A stretch of 64,000 nt of DNA from Anaerotignum faecicola. Its GTDB lineage: Bacteria > Bacillota > Clostridia > Lachnospirales > Anaerotignaceae. How positions within the stretch are numbered: position 1 is the stretch's first letter; each line of letters begins with the position of its first letter. Shown in pieces: positions 51,378 through 58,486 of the stretch. The stretch spans positions 62,001-126,000 of the forward strand of contig NZ_BHVZ01000014.1 in the NCBI RefSeq assembly GCF_003865035.1. The letters run 5' to 3'. The position numbers and the translations under genes were made by a program. The notes beneath the pieces are model-generated. The model saw only the letters and a program-made list of their open reading frames with translations. It had not been told where the DNA came from and made no database searches.

Positions 51378-52094
51378 TTAATTTTCGGGGTAAATCATCT
51401 GATTTACCTTGAAGATGAGCTGCAATGCCTTTCTGGAGTTATTCAGATGCGCGGTAACGGCTGCCTTCAGCGCGTCTAAATCGGACGCAAGCGCCGCATC
51501 CAGAATTGCCTGATGCTCCTCGACACATTCGCAGTCCCTGTAGTGAGGCTGGCTTACATAGGTGCCGGACGCATAGGTGAAGGGCTGCATATCCCGGAAT
51601 ACATTGACCGCCTTCTGATTGCCGGAGGCTGCCAGATACAGGGTATGAAATTCTAAATCCAATTCAAAAAATTCATCGGGCTTATGATTGGAATCATTTG
51701 ATTCGATGAATTTTTTCTGTGCTTCCAGACAGTCAATCAGCTGCTGACGCAGGCCGTGGTTATAATTCAGCGTGGTTACGATATCCTTTACAAAAAATGT
51801 ATCCATCATCAGACGCATATCGAAAATATCCTGCAATTCATGCGGTGTCAGCGCTCTGACGCTCATGCCCTTATTGGGGGTGTTCACAACCAGCTTTTCC
51901 TCTGCCAATCTTTGCAGTGCCTGCTTGACAGGGGTATCGCTGACCTGATATTCGCGAGCAAGCTCCTTGATGTTCAGCTTTTCTCCGGGCTGGAATACCT
52001 TCGTGAGAATATCATCTTTAATATCCTGATAAATCTTATCAGTCAGGGTAGTTTTTTTACCCGTTGTTTCGTGGTTCTTTTCTTCTTCTTTCAC
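51378..52094 (-). CDS. GntR family (FadR-type) regulator of the TRAP operon
   Basis: 238 residues. A GntR winged helix is at about 20-85 (YQDIKDDILTKVFQPGEKLNIKELAREYQVS in parts, TPVKQALQRLAEE); the rest is an all-helical FCD effector domain. GTG at 52094 is chosen because AAGGAG stands 6 bases upstream. It is divergent from dctPQM and a local regulator is expected in this arrangement; the ligand is probably the transported acid. A near-consensus promoter is at 52181-52209. Confidence 0.85.
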   Translation of the reverse strand: MKEEEKNHETTGKKTTLTDKIYQDIKDDILTKVFQPGEKLNIKELAREYQVSDTPVKQALQRLAEEKLVVNTPNKGMSVRALTPHELQDIFDMRLMMDTFFVKDIVTTLNYNHGLRQQLIDCLEAQKKFIESNDSNHKPDEFFELDLEFHTLYLAASGNQKAVNVFRDMQPFTYASGTYVSQPHYRDCECVEEHQAILDAALASDLDALKAAVTAHLNNSRKALQLIFKVNQMIYPEN

Positions 52095-52180
52095 AGGTCT
52101 CTCCTTCTTTCGATTTCTCAAATTAGATTTTGCCGCAAAAAGACAGCACAAAAATGTTCTTCTGTATGCCTGTTTGCTCT

Positions 52181-52209
52181 ATTATACAACAGGAGGCGCA
52201 AAAAGTCTA
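52181..52209 (-). promoter_or_regulatory. Promoter of the gntR gene
   Basis: On the minus strand TAGACT (52204-52209), 17 bases, TATAAT (52181-52186). Confidence 0.65.
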
Positions 52210-52243
52210 TCAATTTTTCGGAATCAACTTTTTTTTAATAATA

Positions 52244-52256
52244 TGAGATATAAAAC
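52244..52256 (-). promoter_or_regulatory. 13-bp inverted-repeat site, gntR side
   Basis: Reads GTTTTATATCTCA on the minus strand, identical to the plus-strand site at 52494-52506. It lies 35 bases upstream of the gntR -35. Possible operator for GntR. Confidence 0.4.
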
Positions 52257-52452
52257 GGATTGAAAAAGAATTTTAAGTGGCGTTTTTTAACTGGAAAAAA
52301 CTAGAAATTAAATAAAAAATAGTTTTATGTGGGACGAAAAGTGTCTTATAAAAGTTTCAAAATGCAGTAAAATTAGTTTATATTGGATATTTTACACAAA
52401 AAATAGGATTTTTTTACACGAAAAGACACTTGTTTTTCGTCTTTTTTATCTC

Positions 52453-52481
52453 TTGACGCACAAGAAAGACAAATATATAAT
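52453..52481 (+). promoter_or_regulatory. Sigma-A promoter of dctPQM
   Basis: TTGACG (52453-52458), 17 bases, TATAAT (52476-52481), near consensus. The 600-base divergent region is otherwise AT-rich, with direct repeats TTTTACAC(A/G)AAAA at about 52391 and 52408 upstream of the promoter and a leader of roughly 205 bases. Confidence 0.82.
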
Positions 52482-52493
52482 CATAAAAAAGAT

Positions 52494-52506
52494 GTTTTAT
52501 ATCTCA
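52494..52506 (+). promoter_or_regulatory. 13-bp inverted-repeat site, dctP side
   Basis: GTTTTATATCTCA, near the expected dctP transcription start, paired with the site at 52244. It also forms GTTTTA-N9-TAAAAC with downstream bases. Confidence 0.4.
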
Positions 52507-52613
52507 AATAAAACTTTTTTCGCGAAAAAGAAGATTTGTTTTGCGATATTTGTGATACAAATGAAAAACGAGAGAGAAACAAAGAAACAAAGAAACAAAA
52601 GAGGAGTCCTTCC

Positions 52614-52635
52614 CTTCGGTGGGGTCCAACCGAAG
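52614..52635 (+). other. Hairpin in the dctP leader
   Basis: CTTCGGT and ACCGAAG pair across an 8-base loop; no T run follows, so it is not a clear attenuator. Confidence 0.45.
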
Positions 52636-52694
52636 AAAAGGAAATCCAAATGCAACACACCGGACTTTAGAGTTCAATATGAGGAGGGAATATT

Positions 52695-53813
52695 ATGTTC
52701 TTAAAGAGAGGCCTTGCTGCTGCTCTGGCAGCGGTCACAGTGATTGGTCTGGCGGGCTGCGGTGGTTCCGATGATGCAGCAGAGGCAGACACAGCAACAG
52801 TTAAAAAGGGTTTCGTAGAAAAGAAGGTCGAACCCGTAAATTTTGATTCCGGCGTAAAATTGAAGGATGACTGCTATCACTTCATTTATGCACTGGGGAA
52901 TGCGCCTGCGACAATTGACGCTGCAAAGTTTTTCAAAATGCGTCTGGAGCAGGAATCCGACGGCGCATTGAGCTGTGATATTTACACCGACAACGTGCTT
53001 GGTTCTGAACGTGAGCTGCTGGAGGGCTGTCAGTTTGGTAACTATGACATCGTTCTGGCAACAAACGCAACGGTAGCATCCTTTGAAAATGACATTTTCT
53101 GTCTGGATATTCCTTGGCTGTTTGATAACAAGCAGCAGGTTTATGAGGTTCTGGACGGGCCTCTGGGCGACAGACTGGCAGATGGTCTGGAGGAATCCGG
53201 CTTTAAGCTGCTGCAATGGCAGGAAAATTCGTTCCGTACACTGTCTACCAACAAGCCTATCAACGATATGTCCGATTTGAAGGGCGTTAAGATTCGTATT
53301 ATGGAAAACGAGCTGCAGCTGCAGCAGTGGAAAAACTACGGCGCGAACCCCACACCCATGGCGTTCACAGAGCTGTTTACAGCACTGCAGCAGAAAACAG
53401 TAGACGCACAGGATAACGGTGCGGAGCTGACATGGCAGACAAAATTCTATGAAGTACAGAGCCACTATACATATACAAAACACATTTACTCTCCTTACCT
53501 GATTCTGATGAGTAAAGATAAATTTGATGCGCTGACTCCCGAACAGCAGGAAATCGTGCTGAAGGTTTCTGATGAAGCAGTTGCTTATGAACGTCAGAGA
53601 TGTGACGAATATGAAAAGGTTGCACTGGAAAACATCAAAAACTGCGGCACCATGCAGTATAGCGACTTGGATCCTGCGGTTAAGGCCGAAATGGTGAAGG
53701 CTTGCGAAGGACTGAAGGAAATGGCTTATGAAAAGGTAACCAATCCCGATGTGGTAGACCTGCTGTATAAGGAAGTTGCCAAGGCAAAGGAAAAATTCCC
53801 TGAAGAAGGCTAA
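52695..53813 (+). CDS. dctP: TRAP transporter solute-binding lipoprotein
   Basis: 372 residues. A lipoprotein signal ends in LAGC near residue 21, then the DctP fold: the NVLGSERELLEG segment, WQENSFRTLSTNKPI and the VKIRIMENELQLQQWKNYGANPTPMAFTELFTALQ stretch in parts, where the family arginine of K-x-R-I binds the carboxylate. It delivers a C4-dicarboxylate or other organic acid to DctQM. GGAGGG lies 7 bases before the ATG, and the ribosome region is complementary to the operon's 3' untranslated stretch (52670-52683 with 55776-55789). Confidence 0.92.
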   Translation: MFLKRGLAAALAAVTVIGLAGCGGSDDAAEADTATVKKGFVEKKVEPVNFDSGVKLKDDCYHFIYALGNAPATIDAAKFFKMRLEQESDGALSCDIYTDNVLGSERELLEGCQFGNYDIVLATNATVASFENDIFCLDIPWLFDNKQQVYEVLDGPLGDRLADGLEESGFKLLQWQENSFRTLSTNKPINDMSDLKGVKIRIMENELQLQQWKNYGANPTPMAFTELFTALQQKTVDAQDNGAELTWQTKFYEVQSHYTYTKHIYSPYLILMSKDKFDALTPEQQEIVLKVSDEAVAYERQRCDEYEKVALENIKNCGTMQYSDLDPAVKAEMVKACEGLKEMAYEKVTNPDVVDLLYKEVAKAKEKFPEEG

Positions 53814-53836
53814 AAAGGAAAGGGGCGTAAAATACT

Positions 53837-54325
53837 ATGAAATGGGTTTTAGACCATGTGGAAGAATTTTTCATGATTCCACTGATTTTCGCAATGAGTA
53901 TTATCATTTTCATTCAGGTTGTATGTCGTTATGTGTTCCAGAACTCTCTGACATGGTCTGAAGAAATGGCAAGATATATGTTCGTATGGCTGGTATACTT
54001 CTCCGTAAGCTATACCGCAAGAAGAGAAAAGCACATCCGTATTGATGCTGCAATCAATTTGTATCCTAAAAAGGCACGTCCTTACATCGAAATCCTCAGT
54101 GAATTGATTGTTCTGGGCTTTGCTATCTTTATTGCTGTAACAGGCTATACTGTATTCGGCAAGATTGCATGGTCCGGTCAGATGTCTCCCGCAATGCGTA
54201 TTCCTATGCAGTTCGTATATGCGGCACCTATGATCGGCATGGGGCTGACAGCAATTCGTCAGCTGCAGTGCATTTACAGAAGAATCAAGGCGTTGAAAAA
54301 TCACGAGGAGGTGACTGAGGCATGA
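53837..54325 (+). CDS. dctQ: TRAP transporter small permease
   Basis: 162 residues with four membrane helices; SLTWSEEMARYMFVW near residue 38 is the diagnostic DctQ sequence. With DctM it forms the sodium-coupled permease. The gene starts 23 bases after dctP, and its stop overlaps dctM by 4 bases. Confidence 0.93.
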   Translation: MKWVLDHVEEFFMIPLIFAMSIIIFIQVVCRYVFQNSLTWSEEMARYMFVWLVYFSVSYTARREKHIRIDAAINLYPKKARPYIEILSELIVLGFAIFIAVTGYTVFGKIAWSGQMSPAMRIPMQFVYAAPMIGMGLTAIRQLQCIYRRIKALKNHEEVTEA

Positions 54326-55611
54326 CAGGTTCTATTGCTGCAGTAGTATTTCTTACATTGATTGCTTGTCTGGTGCTGACAGTTCCCATTGGTTTCTCTC
54401 TGGGTATTGCATCTCTGGGCTACATTCTTTACACAAAACAGCTGACATTCGGCTTTATCGCACAGAACATGGTAACAGGCTGCGACTCCTTCCCTACCAT
54501 GGCGATTCCCTTCTTCATCTTCGCAGGTGAATTGATGGGCGGCGGCGGCATTTCCAAAAGACTGCTGAATCTGGCGAACGTATTCTTCGGCAGAATCCAA
54601 GGTGGTCTGGCAATCGTAACCGTTGTTGTATGTATGTTCTTCGCGGCAATTTCCGGCTCCGGCCCGGCAACTGTTGCGGCGGTAGGCGGTATGGTTATCC
54701 CTACCATGCTGGAAAAGGGCTATGATAAAAAATTCGTACTGGCGCTGATTGCTGCTGCCGGTTCCATCGGTGTTATCATCCCTCCCAGTATCCCTATGGT
54801 TATCTACGCTGTAACAACAAACAGCTCCGTATCTACACTGTTCCTGGCAGGCTTCGTACCCGGTATCCTGATTGGTCTGGTACTGATTGCGTATTCCTAC
54901 TTCTATGCAAAGAAGATGGGCTACAAGGGCGATGACGAACCCTTCTCCGTAAAGAGAGCATTGCGCGAAACAAAGGAAGGCTTCTGGGCAATCCTTTCCC
55001 CCGTTATCATTCTGGGCGGTATCTATGGCGGTATCTTTACCCCGACAGAGGCAGCTGCGGTATCTGTAATCTACAGTATCATCGTTGGCTGTGTCATCTA
55101 CAGAGAGCTGGATCTGAAAAAGCTGATTCAGTGTACCAAAAACGCCTGTGAAACAACAGCATCCATCCTGATTGTTATCGGCTGTGCTGCCGGTTTCTCC
55201 AAGGTTCTGACACTGGGTCGTATCCCTACCACAGTTGCATCCGCAATGCTGGCACTGACAGACAGCAAGATTGTAATTCTGCTGCTTATCAACGTGCTGC
55301 TGCTGATTGTTGGCTGCTTTATGGAAACACTGTGTGCCATCATGATTCTGGCACCCATCCTGTACCCCGTTGTAACAGCAATGGGCGTAGATGTAACACA
55401 CTTCGGTATCATCATGGTAGTAAACCTTGCAATCGGTTTCATCACACCTCCACTGGGCGTAAACCTTTTCGTTGCCTCCCGTGTTGGCGAAACCACATTG
55501 GATACGGTTATTAAGGGTATCATTCCCTTCTTGGCACTGATGATTATTACACTGCTGTGCATCACCTATATCCCTGCAATTTCCATGTTCTTGCCTAATC
55601 TGATGGGCTAA
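54322..55611 (+). CDS. dctM: TRAP transporter large permease
   Basis: 429 residues, about 11-12 membrane helices. The family sequences PFFIFAGELM, the GSGPATVAAVGG loop and GIFTPTEAAAVSVIY are present. It uses the sodium gradient to import the substrate bound by DctP. Third gene of the operon; the only complete TRAP system in the window and clearly cargo of the element. Confidence 0.94.
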   Translation: MTGSIAAVVFLTLIACLVLTVPIGFSLGIASLGYILYTKQLTFGFIAQNMVTGCDSFPTMAIPFFIFAGELMGGGGISKRLLNLANVFFGRIQGGLAIVTVVVCMFFAAISGSGPATVAAVGGMVIPTMLEKGYDKKFVLALIAAAGSIGVIIPPSIPMVIYAVTTNSSVSTLFLAGFVPGILIGLVLIAYSYFYAKKMGYKGDDEPFSVKRALRETKEGFWAILSPVIILGGIYGGIFTPTEAAAVSVIYSIIVGCVIYRELDLKKLIQCTKNACETTASILIVIGCAAGFSKVLTLGRIPTTVASAMLALTDSKIVILLLINVLLLIVGCFMETLCAIMILAPILYPVVTAMGVDVTHFGIIMVVNLAIGFITPPLGVNLFVASRVGETTLDTVIKGIIPFLALMIITLLCITYIPAISMFLPNLMG

Positions 55612-55649
55612 GACAGTATTGTTAAAAGCTTCTCAAGGAGTTGGTAAAT

Positions 55650-55739
55650 ATGAGTATTTCAAGAAGAATAGTGCAAAGATTGCTGGACTGCGGCATCATT
55701 TTGATGACAGCACTTTGTATGTTTTATTACTACGGTTAA
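55650..55739 (+). CDS. 29-residue membrane peptide at the end of the TRAP operon
   Basis: ATG at 55650 behind AAGGAG with standard spacing, 38 bases after dctM, opens 30 codons: a basic start (MSISRRIVQRLL), then a hydrophobic stretch (IILMTALCMFYYYG). A single-pass peptide of this size could modulate the transporter, as known for other small membrane proteins, but conservation must decide. Confidence 0.45.
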   Translation: MSISRRIVQRLLDCGIILMTALCMFYYYG

Positions 55740-55823
55740 AACTCGTTGACCTTCATCTATCCTAAATAGATGTGGCTCATATTGAACTCCGCGTAGCCCC
55801 TCTCCCTGCATGGGAGAGGGGCT
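55740..55823 (+). ncRNA. Candidate 3' UTR regulatory RNA of dctPQM
   Basis: After the 29-codon frame come a 7-bp hairpin (CATCTAT/ATAGATG, 55754-55772), an unpaired segment holding CTCATATTGAACTC (55776-55789) and a strong hairpin AGCCCCTCTCCC/GGGAGAGGGGCT (55795-55823). The unpaired segment is perfectly complementary, over 14 bases, to the dctP ribosome region at 52670-52683. The final hairpin lacks a T run, so release as a separate RNA is uncertain. Confidence 0.35.
55795..55823 (+). terminator. Strong hairpin at the end of the TRAP operon
   Basis: A perfect 12-bp stem with a TGCAT loop; the following bases (ATTGCTA) are not a T run. Confidence 0.6.
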
Positions 55824-55874
55824 ATTGCTATACTGCGGAAAATTTTTGTTTACGGACGCTTTGAAAAAGAATGT

Positions 55875-55902
55875 TTTACAAAACAGAAAAGCGTGCTATA
55901 AT
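55875..55902 (+). promoter_or_regulatory. Promoter of the FUSC-like gene
   Basis: TTTACA (55875-55880), 16 bases, TATAAT (55897-55902), 125 bases before the start codon. The leader holds GCCTC/GAGGC and CGCC/GGCG small palindromes. Confidence 0.6.
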
Positions 55903-56027
55903 AGAAAAGATAGCCTCATTGCGAGGCTTACGCCAATGAAGCGGCGTACGAAAGGCAAACAGAAATGCGGCAGGCGATACTGCCGTTTTTTGCAAAATAA
56001 AAAACGAAACGGAAGGAATGGAAAAGT

Positions 56028-57095
56028 ATGACATTTTATCAGGAGCTGCAATTAAATCAGGCCGGCTCAAAGGAGCTGCTGCGAAAGAGTGAAACGGCAC
56101 AGGAAAGGCGCTATCACGCATTGGTTTATCTGGCAAAGGTTGCAATTACAATGCTGTTTTGCTTTGCATTCGTCAGCGTGTTCAGCATTTTATTCGGTAA
56201 CGAAAACAGCGTTGTGGGCGTTGTTGTTTTATTGTGCTTAATGGTATTCCGCAATGCGGATTTTGGGCTGCATACAGGGCAATCTACCCTGCTGCTGGCG
56301 TTATTTTTTGTGGATATGGCGGTTTTTCCGCATTTGGCACAGCAGGCAGCACCACTGCCGGCGTTGCTTTTGAATGTGGCGGCACTTGCGTTTCTTGTTA
56401 TTTTCGGGTGCCATAATCCGTTTATGTATAATCAGTCCACTCTGGTTTTGGGATACCTGCTGCTTTATGGATATGATGTTTCGGGAGACAGCTACCGGAT
56501 GCGTTTGATTGCCATGGCTGTCGGCGCACTGCTTTCCTGTCTGGTGTTTTACAGAAACCATAAAAGCCGCACCTATCAAACAGGAATTAAGGGGGTTTTG
56601 CAGGCATTTGATCTGACCTCCTCCCGCACAAATTGGCAGCTTTGCCAGATTATCTGCGTACCCATGGTGCTTTTTCTTGCGGAGCTGTGCAAAATGCCCC
56701 GTGCCATGTGGGCAGGCATTGCGGCGATGTCTGCCATTGTGCCGCTGATGGCAGATATGCAGGCGCGGGTGAAAAACAGAATCATCGGCAACGTGGCAGG
56801 GGTGCTTTGCTTTCTGGTGCTATATACCCTTCTGCCTACCTCGATTTATGCCTATATCGGAATCCTTGGCGGTATCGGCGTTGGCTTTTCTGCGAAGTAT
56901 GGCTGGCAGGCAGTGTTTAATACCTTTGGTGCGCTTGCCATTGCAGAGGAGCTTTACGGCCTCAAGGGTGCAGTGGGGCTTCGTGTGGCGCAAAATGTGT
57001 TTGGGGTTGTGTTTGCCCTGCTGTTCTGCGTTGCGTTTTATTGGGTGATGGAACGGGTGACGGGAAGAAGGATAGCAGGAGAGCAGAATATCTAA
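56028..57095 (+). CDS. FUSC-like membrane protein
   Basis: 355 residues with about ten membrane helices in two groups separated by a cytosolic segment (about 168-200), the layout of FUSC/aromatic-acid exporter relatives (YccS/AaeB-type), with an internal repeat suggested by two similar GNxNSVVGVV- and GIAAMSAIVPL-type helices. The substrate is unknown; efflux of organic acids is possible. It has its own promoter and ends 25 bases before the right core, so it is the last gene of the element. Confidence 0.7.
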   Translation: MTFYQELQLNQAGSKELLRKSETAQERRYHALVYLAKVAITMLFCFAFVSVFSILFGNENSVVGVVVLLCLMVFRNADFGLHTGQSTLLLALFFVDMAVFPHLAQQAAPLPALLLNVAALAFLVIFGCHNPFMYNQSTLVLGYLLLYGYDVSGDSYRMRLIAMAVGALLSCLVFYRNHKSRTYQTGIKGVLQAFDLTSSRTNWQLCQIICVPMVLFLAELCKMPRAMWAGIAAMSAIVPLMADMQARVKNRIIGNVAGVLCFLVLYTLLPTSIYAYIGILGGIGVGFSAKYGWQAVFNTFGALAIAEELYGLKGAVGLRVAQNVFGVVFALLFCVAFYWVMERVTGRRIAGEQNI

Positions 57096-57119
57096 TGCGG
57101 AAAATGCGTTCTTCGGATG

Positions 57120-57129
57120 CCGTGACATG
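57120..57129 (+). repeat. Right attachment core (10-bp direct repeat)
   Basis: CCGTGACATG, identical to 49123-49132 and in the same orientation. On the minus strand it encodes the H-V-T of the protease histidine motif. Confidence 0.88.
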
Positions 57130-57309
57130 TGTCCCGTGACCGTTATCATCATACGGCGCTGTCCTTCCGTTGATAAAATCCCGGAAGGCAATAATCCTGT
57201 TTTCAGGCAGAATAAAATCCGCCACAGGGGAAATTCCCGTATCCAGAAAGGCGATGGAAAGCCTTTTGCCGGTGGATTCTGTGGAAAAGATGCGCTTCAT
57301 CAAAGACAT
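57120..57309 (-). pseudogene. Interrupted subtilisin-like serine protease, 5' part
   Basis: From the ATG at 57309 (AAAGGAG 9 bases upstream) the minus strand reads MSLMKRIFST, then SIAFLDTGISP with the catalytic aspartate (residue 23), FRDFINGR, and DDNGHGTHVT with the catalytic histidine (residue 58), where the element begins. Past the core the frame runs on about 52 codons into element DNA with unrelated sequence (ASEERIFRI...), down to about 56962. The serine half lies at 48437-49132. The promoter and first part are thus separated from the rest unless the element is excised. Confidence 0.92.
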
Positions 57310-57406
57310 GGCAAGCATCTCCTTTCCTTATCAAAATATGTGAAAAAGCATTTTTCGGCACAGCCCTGCATATCTTTATTTGAGAAAGAAAAAGGGGGGA
57401 AGTGCT

Positions 57407-57847
57407 GTGGCAGAACAGAAACAGATGGAAATGCTTTCGGCATTGATGGGAGAGGAAGGGCAGGATGCGGCAAAAATGCTCCTGCGGATGCAGAGACTGC
57501 AAAGGCTGCTGGGTGCGCCGCAGGATACGGCATTGCCACCTGCGCCGCAGGAGGAAGCGGATGTGTTTTCGCGCAGCCGCAGGGAAAATATGATTTCCGC
57601 CGCCATTCCCTTTTTGAATCGGGAATATCAGAAGGAACTGTATCTGGTGGTGCGGCTGATGGAGCTGCGGCGCGTGATGGGCAGTGAGCTTCTGGAAACC
57701 AGAGAGCGGCAGGAGGAGCCGCTGCGTCTGCGGCAGAAGAAGCTTTTGCAGGCGGTTGAAAAATATGTATCACAGCAGGAACGCGGACAGGTGCAGCTGC
57801 TGCTGAAAATGATGGATATGAAGGAAATTCTGGGGCAGGGGGAATGA
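57407..57847 (+). CDS. Uncharacterised helical protein
   Basis: 146 residues, nearly all helical, rich in Leu, Gln, Met and Arg (KMLLRMQRLQRLLG, YLVVRLMELRRVMGSELLE), no signal or membrane segment; it may be a coiled-coil or self-assembling protein. No family recognised. The GTG at 57407 is chosen with AAAAGGGGGG upstream and is divergent from the protease 5' part across about 97 bases. It overlaps the next gene by ATGA. Confidence 0.6.
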   Translation: MAEQKQMEMLSALMGEEGQDAAKMLLRMQRLQRLLGAPQDTALPPAPQEEADVFSRSRRENMISAAIPFLNREYQKELYLVVRLMELRRVMGSELLETRERQEEPLRLRQKKLLQAVEKYVSQQERGQVQLLLKMMDMKEILGQGE

Positions 57848-58107
57848 AAATGAACGCATGGGAAATGCCACAGGTGCAGGCATTGGGCGAGGAACGGCTG
57901 CGCCTGATGCAGGAGGCGGCAGAAAAATGCAGAGGGAAAAGCGGCATGGAGCGTCTGGATATTTTTCTGGAATATGGCGAAAAATTATCTGAAGGGGGAC
58001 CGCTTGCGCCGGAGGAGCAGAAGGCTTTGCTTGCGGCGGTGGCGGCAAGCCTGCCCGAACAGGAGCAGAAGCAGCTGACACAGCTGATGCAGATGATGGG
58101 AATCTGA
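57844..58107 (+). CDS. Uncharacterised small helical protein
   Basis: 87 residues, helical and acidic, with the QLTQLMQMMGI end resembling that of its upstream neighbour (LLLKMMDMKEILG), which suggests an interacting pair. No family recognised. Its ATG overlaps the stop of the preceding gene, so the two are co-translated. Confidence 0.6.
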   Translation: MKMNAWEMPQVQALGEERLRLMQEAAEKCRGKSGMERLDIFLEYGEKLSEGGPLAPEEQKALLAAVAASLPEQEQKQLTQLMQMMGI

Positions 58108-58112
58108 AATGA

Positions 58113-58147
58113 AAAAAGAGCGGCGATTTTTCGTCACTCTTTTTTTG
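58113..58147. terminator. Imperfect hairpin between convergent genes
   Basis: AAAGAG and CTCTTT with interior GCGG/CGTC-type pairs, and T run on each side. Confidence 0.4.
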
Positions 58148-58343
58148 CGGAAAGCAGCTCCAGCAGCAGCATTGCAAGCACAGGCGAGCCGCCGCCTTGC
58201 GGCATTGTTTTTTCCTCCGCGTGAAGAAAAATGGGTTCTTTTGAGGTTTCCTTTTGGGAAAAAGCTGTGGTGGCTTCCTTCTTTTTTTCGGCTGTTTTCT
58301 GCGGTTTGCCGAAGGGCGCAGGGATTTTTTTTCGAGAATACAT
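58134..58343 (-). CDS. Small Lys-rich protein with hydrophobic C-terminus
   Basis: 69 residues: a basic, lysine-rich N-terminal half and a C-terminal hydrophobic helix (SPVLAMLLLELL). The minus-strand reading is preferred over the overlapping plus frame because GGAGG lies 7 bases before the ATG at 58343 and the composition is that of a normal soluble/helical protein. The function is unknown; the frame could be minor. Confidence 0.5.
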   Translation of the reverse strand: MYSRKKIPAPFGKPQKTAEKKKEATTAFSQKETSKEPIFLHAEEKTMPQGGGSPVLAMLLLELLSAKKE

Positions 58344-58486
58344 GACAGCCTCCGTGGGTTTTCTTTCCTTTATAGTGTATGCTTAAAAAAGTTTTTTATG
58401 TTTTTCCTATAAATAAACAGGCTTTTGTGGTATCATATATCATAAGAGAAACGAGAAAAAAGAAAACTCCTGAAAGGAAGCTGTAA

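Larger units (their letters stand above)
49123..57129. mobile_element. 8.0-kb integrative/intervening element within a subtilase gene
   Basis: Bounded by perfect direct repeats CCGTGACATG (49123-49132 and 57120-57129), 7997 bases apart. It splits a protease gene whose two parts fuse in frame when one repeat is removed. It encodes, in order, a small zinc-ribbon membrane protein, a serine recombinase, a lipoprotein, a GntR regulator, DctP, DctQ, DctM, a 29-codon peptide and a FUSC-like protein. Site-specific insertion by the encoded recombinase is the simplest explanation. The recombinase appears shortened at the C-terminus, so it may now be fixed, or be a regulated intervening element. Confidence 0.88.

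Noticed and set aside
54301..55401. 366-codon frame antisense to dctM
   Set aside because: Gln/Asn/Cys-rich shadow of a clear transporter gene.
56962..57119. Continuation of the protease 5' frame into the element
   Set aside because: The 52 codons past the core have no subtilase features and are antisense to the FUSC-like gene end; it is run-on, not a domain.
58109..58345. Plus-strand 78-codon frame
   Set aside because: Overlaps a minus-strand gene with a better ribosome site; its composition (Phe/Arg/Trp-rich) looks like a shadow.
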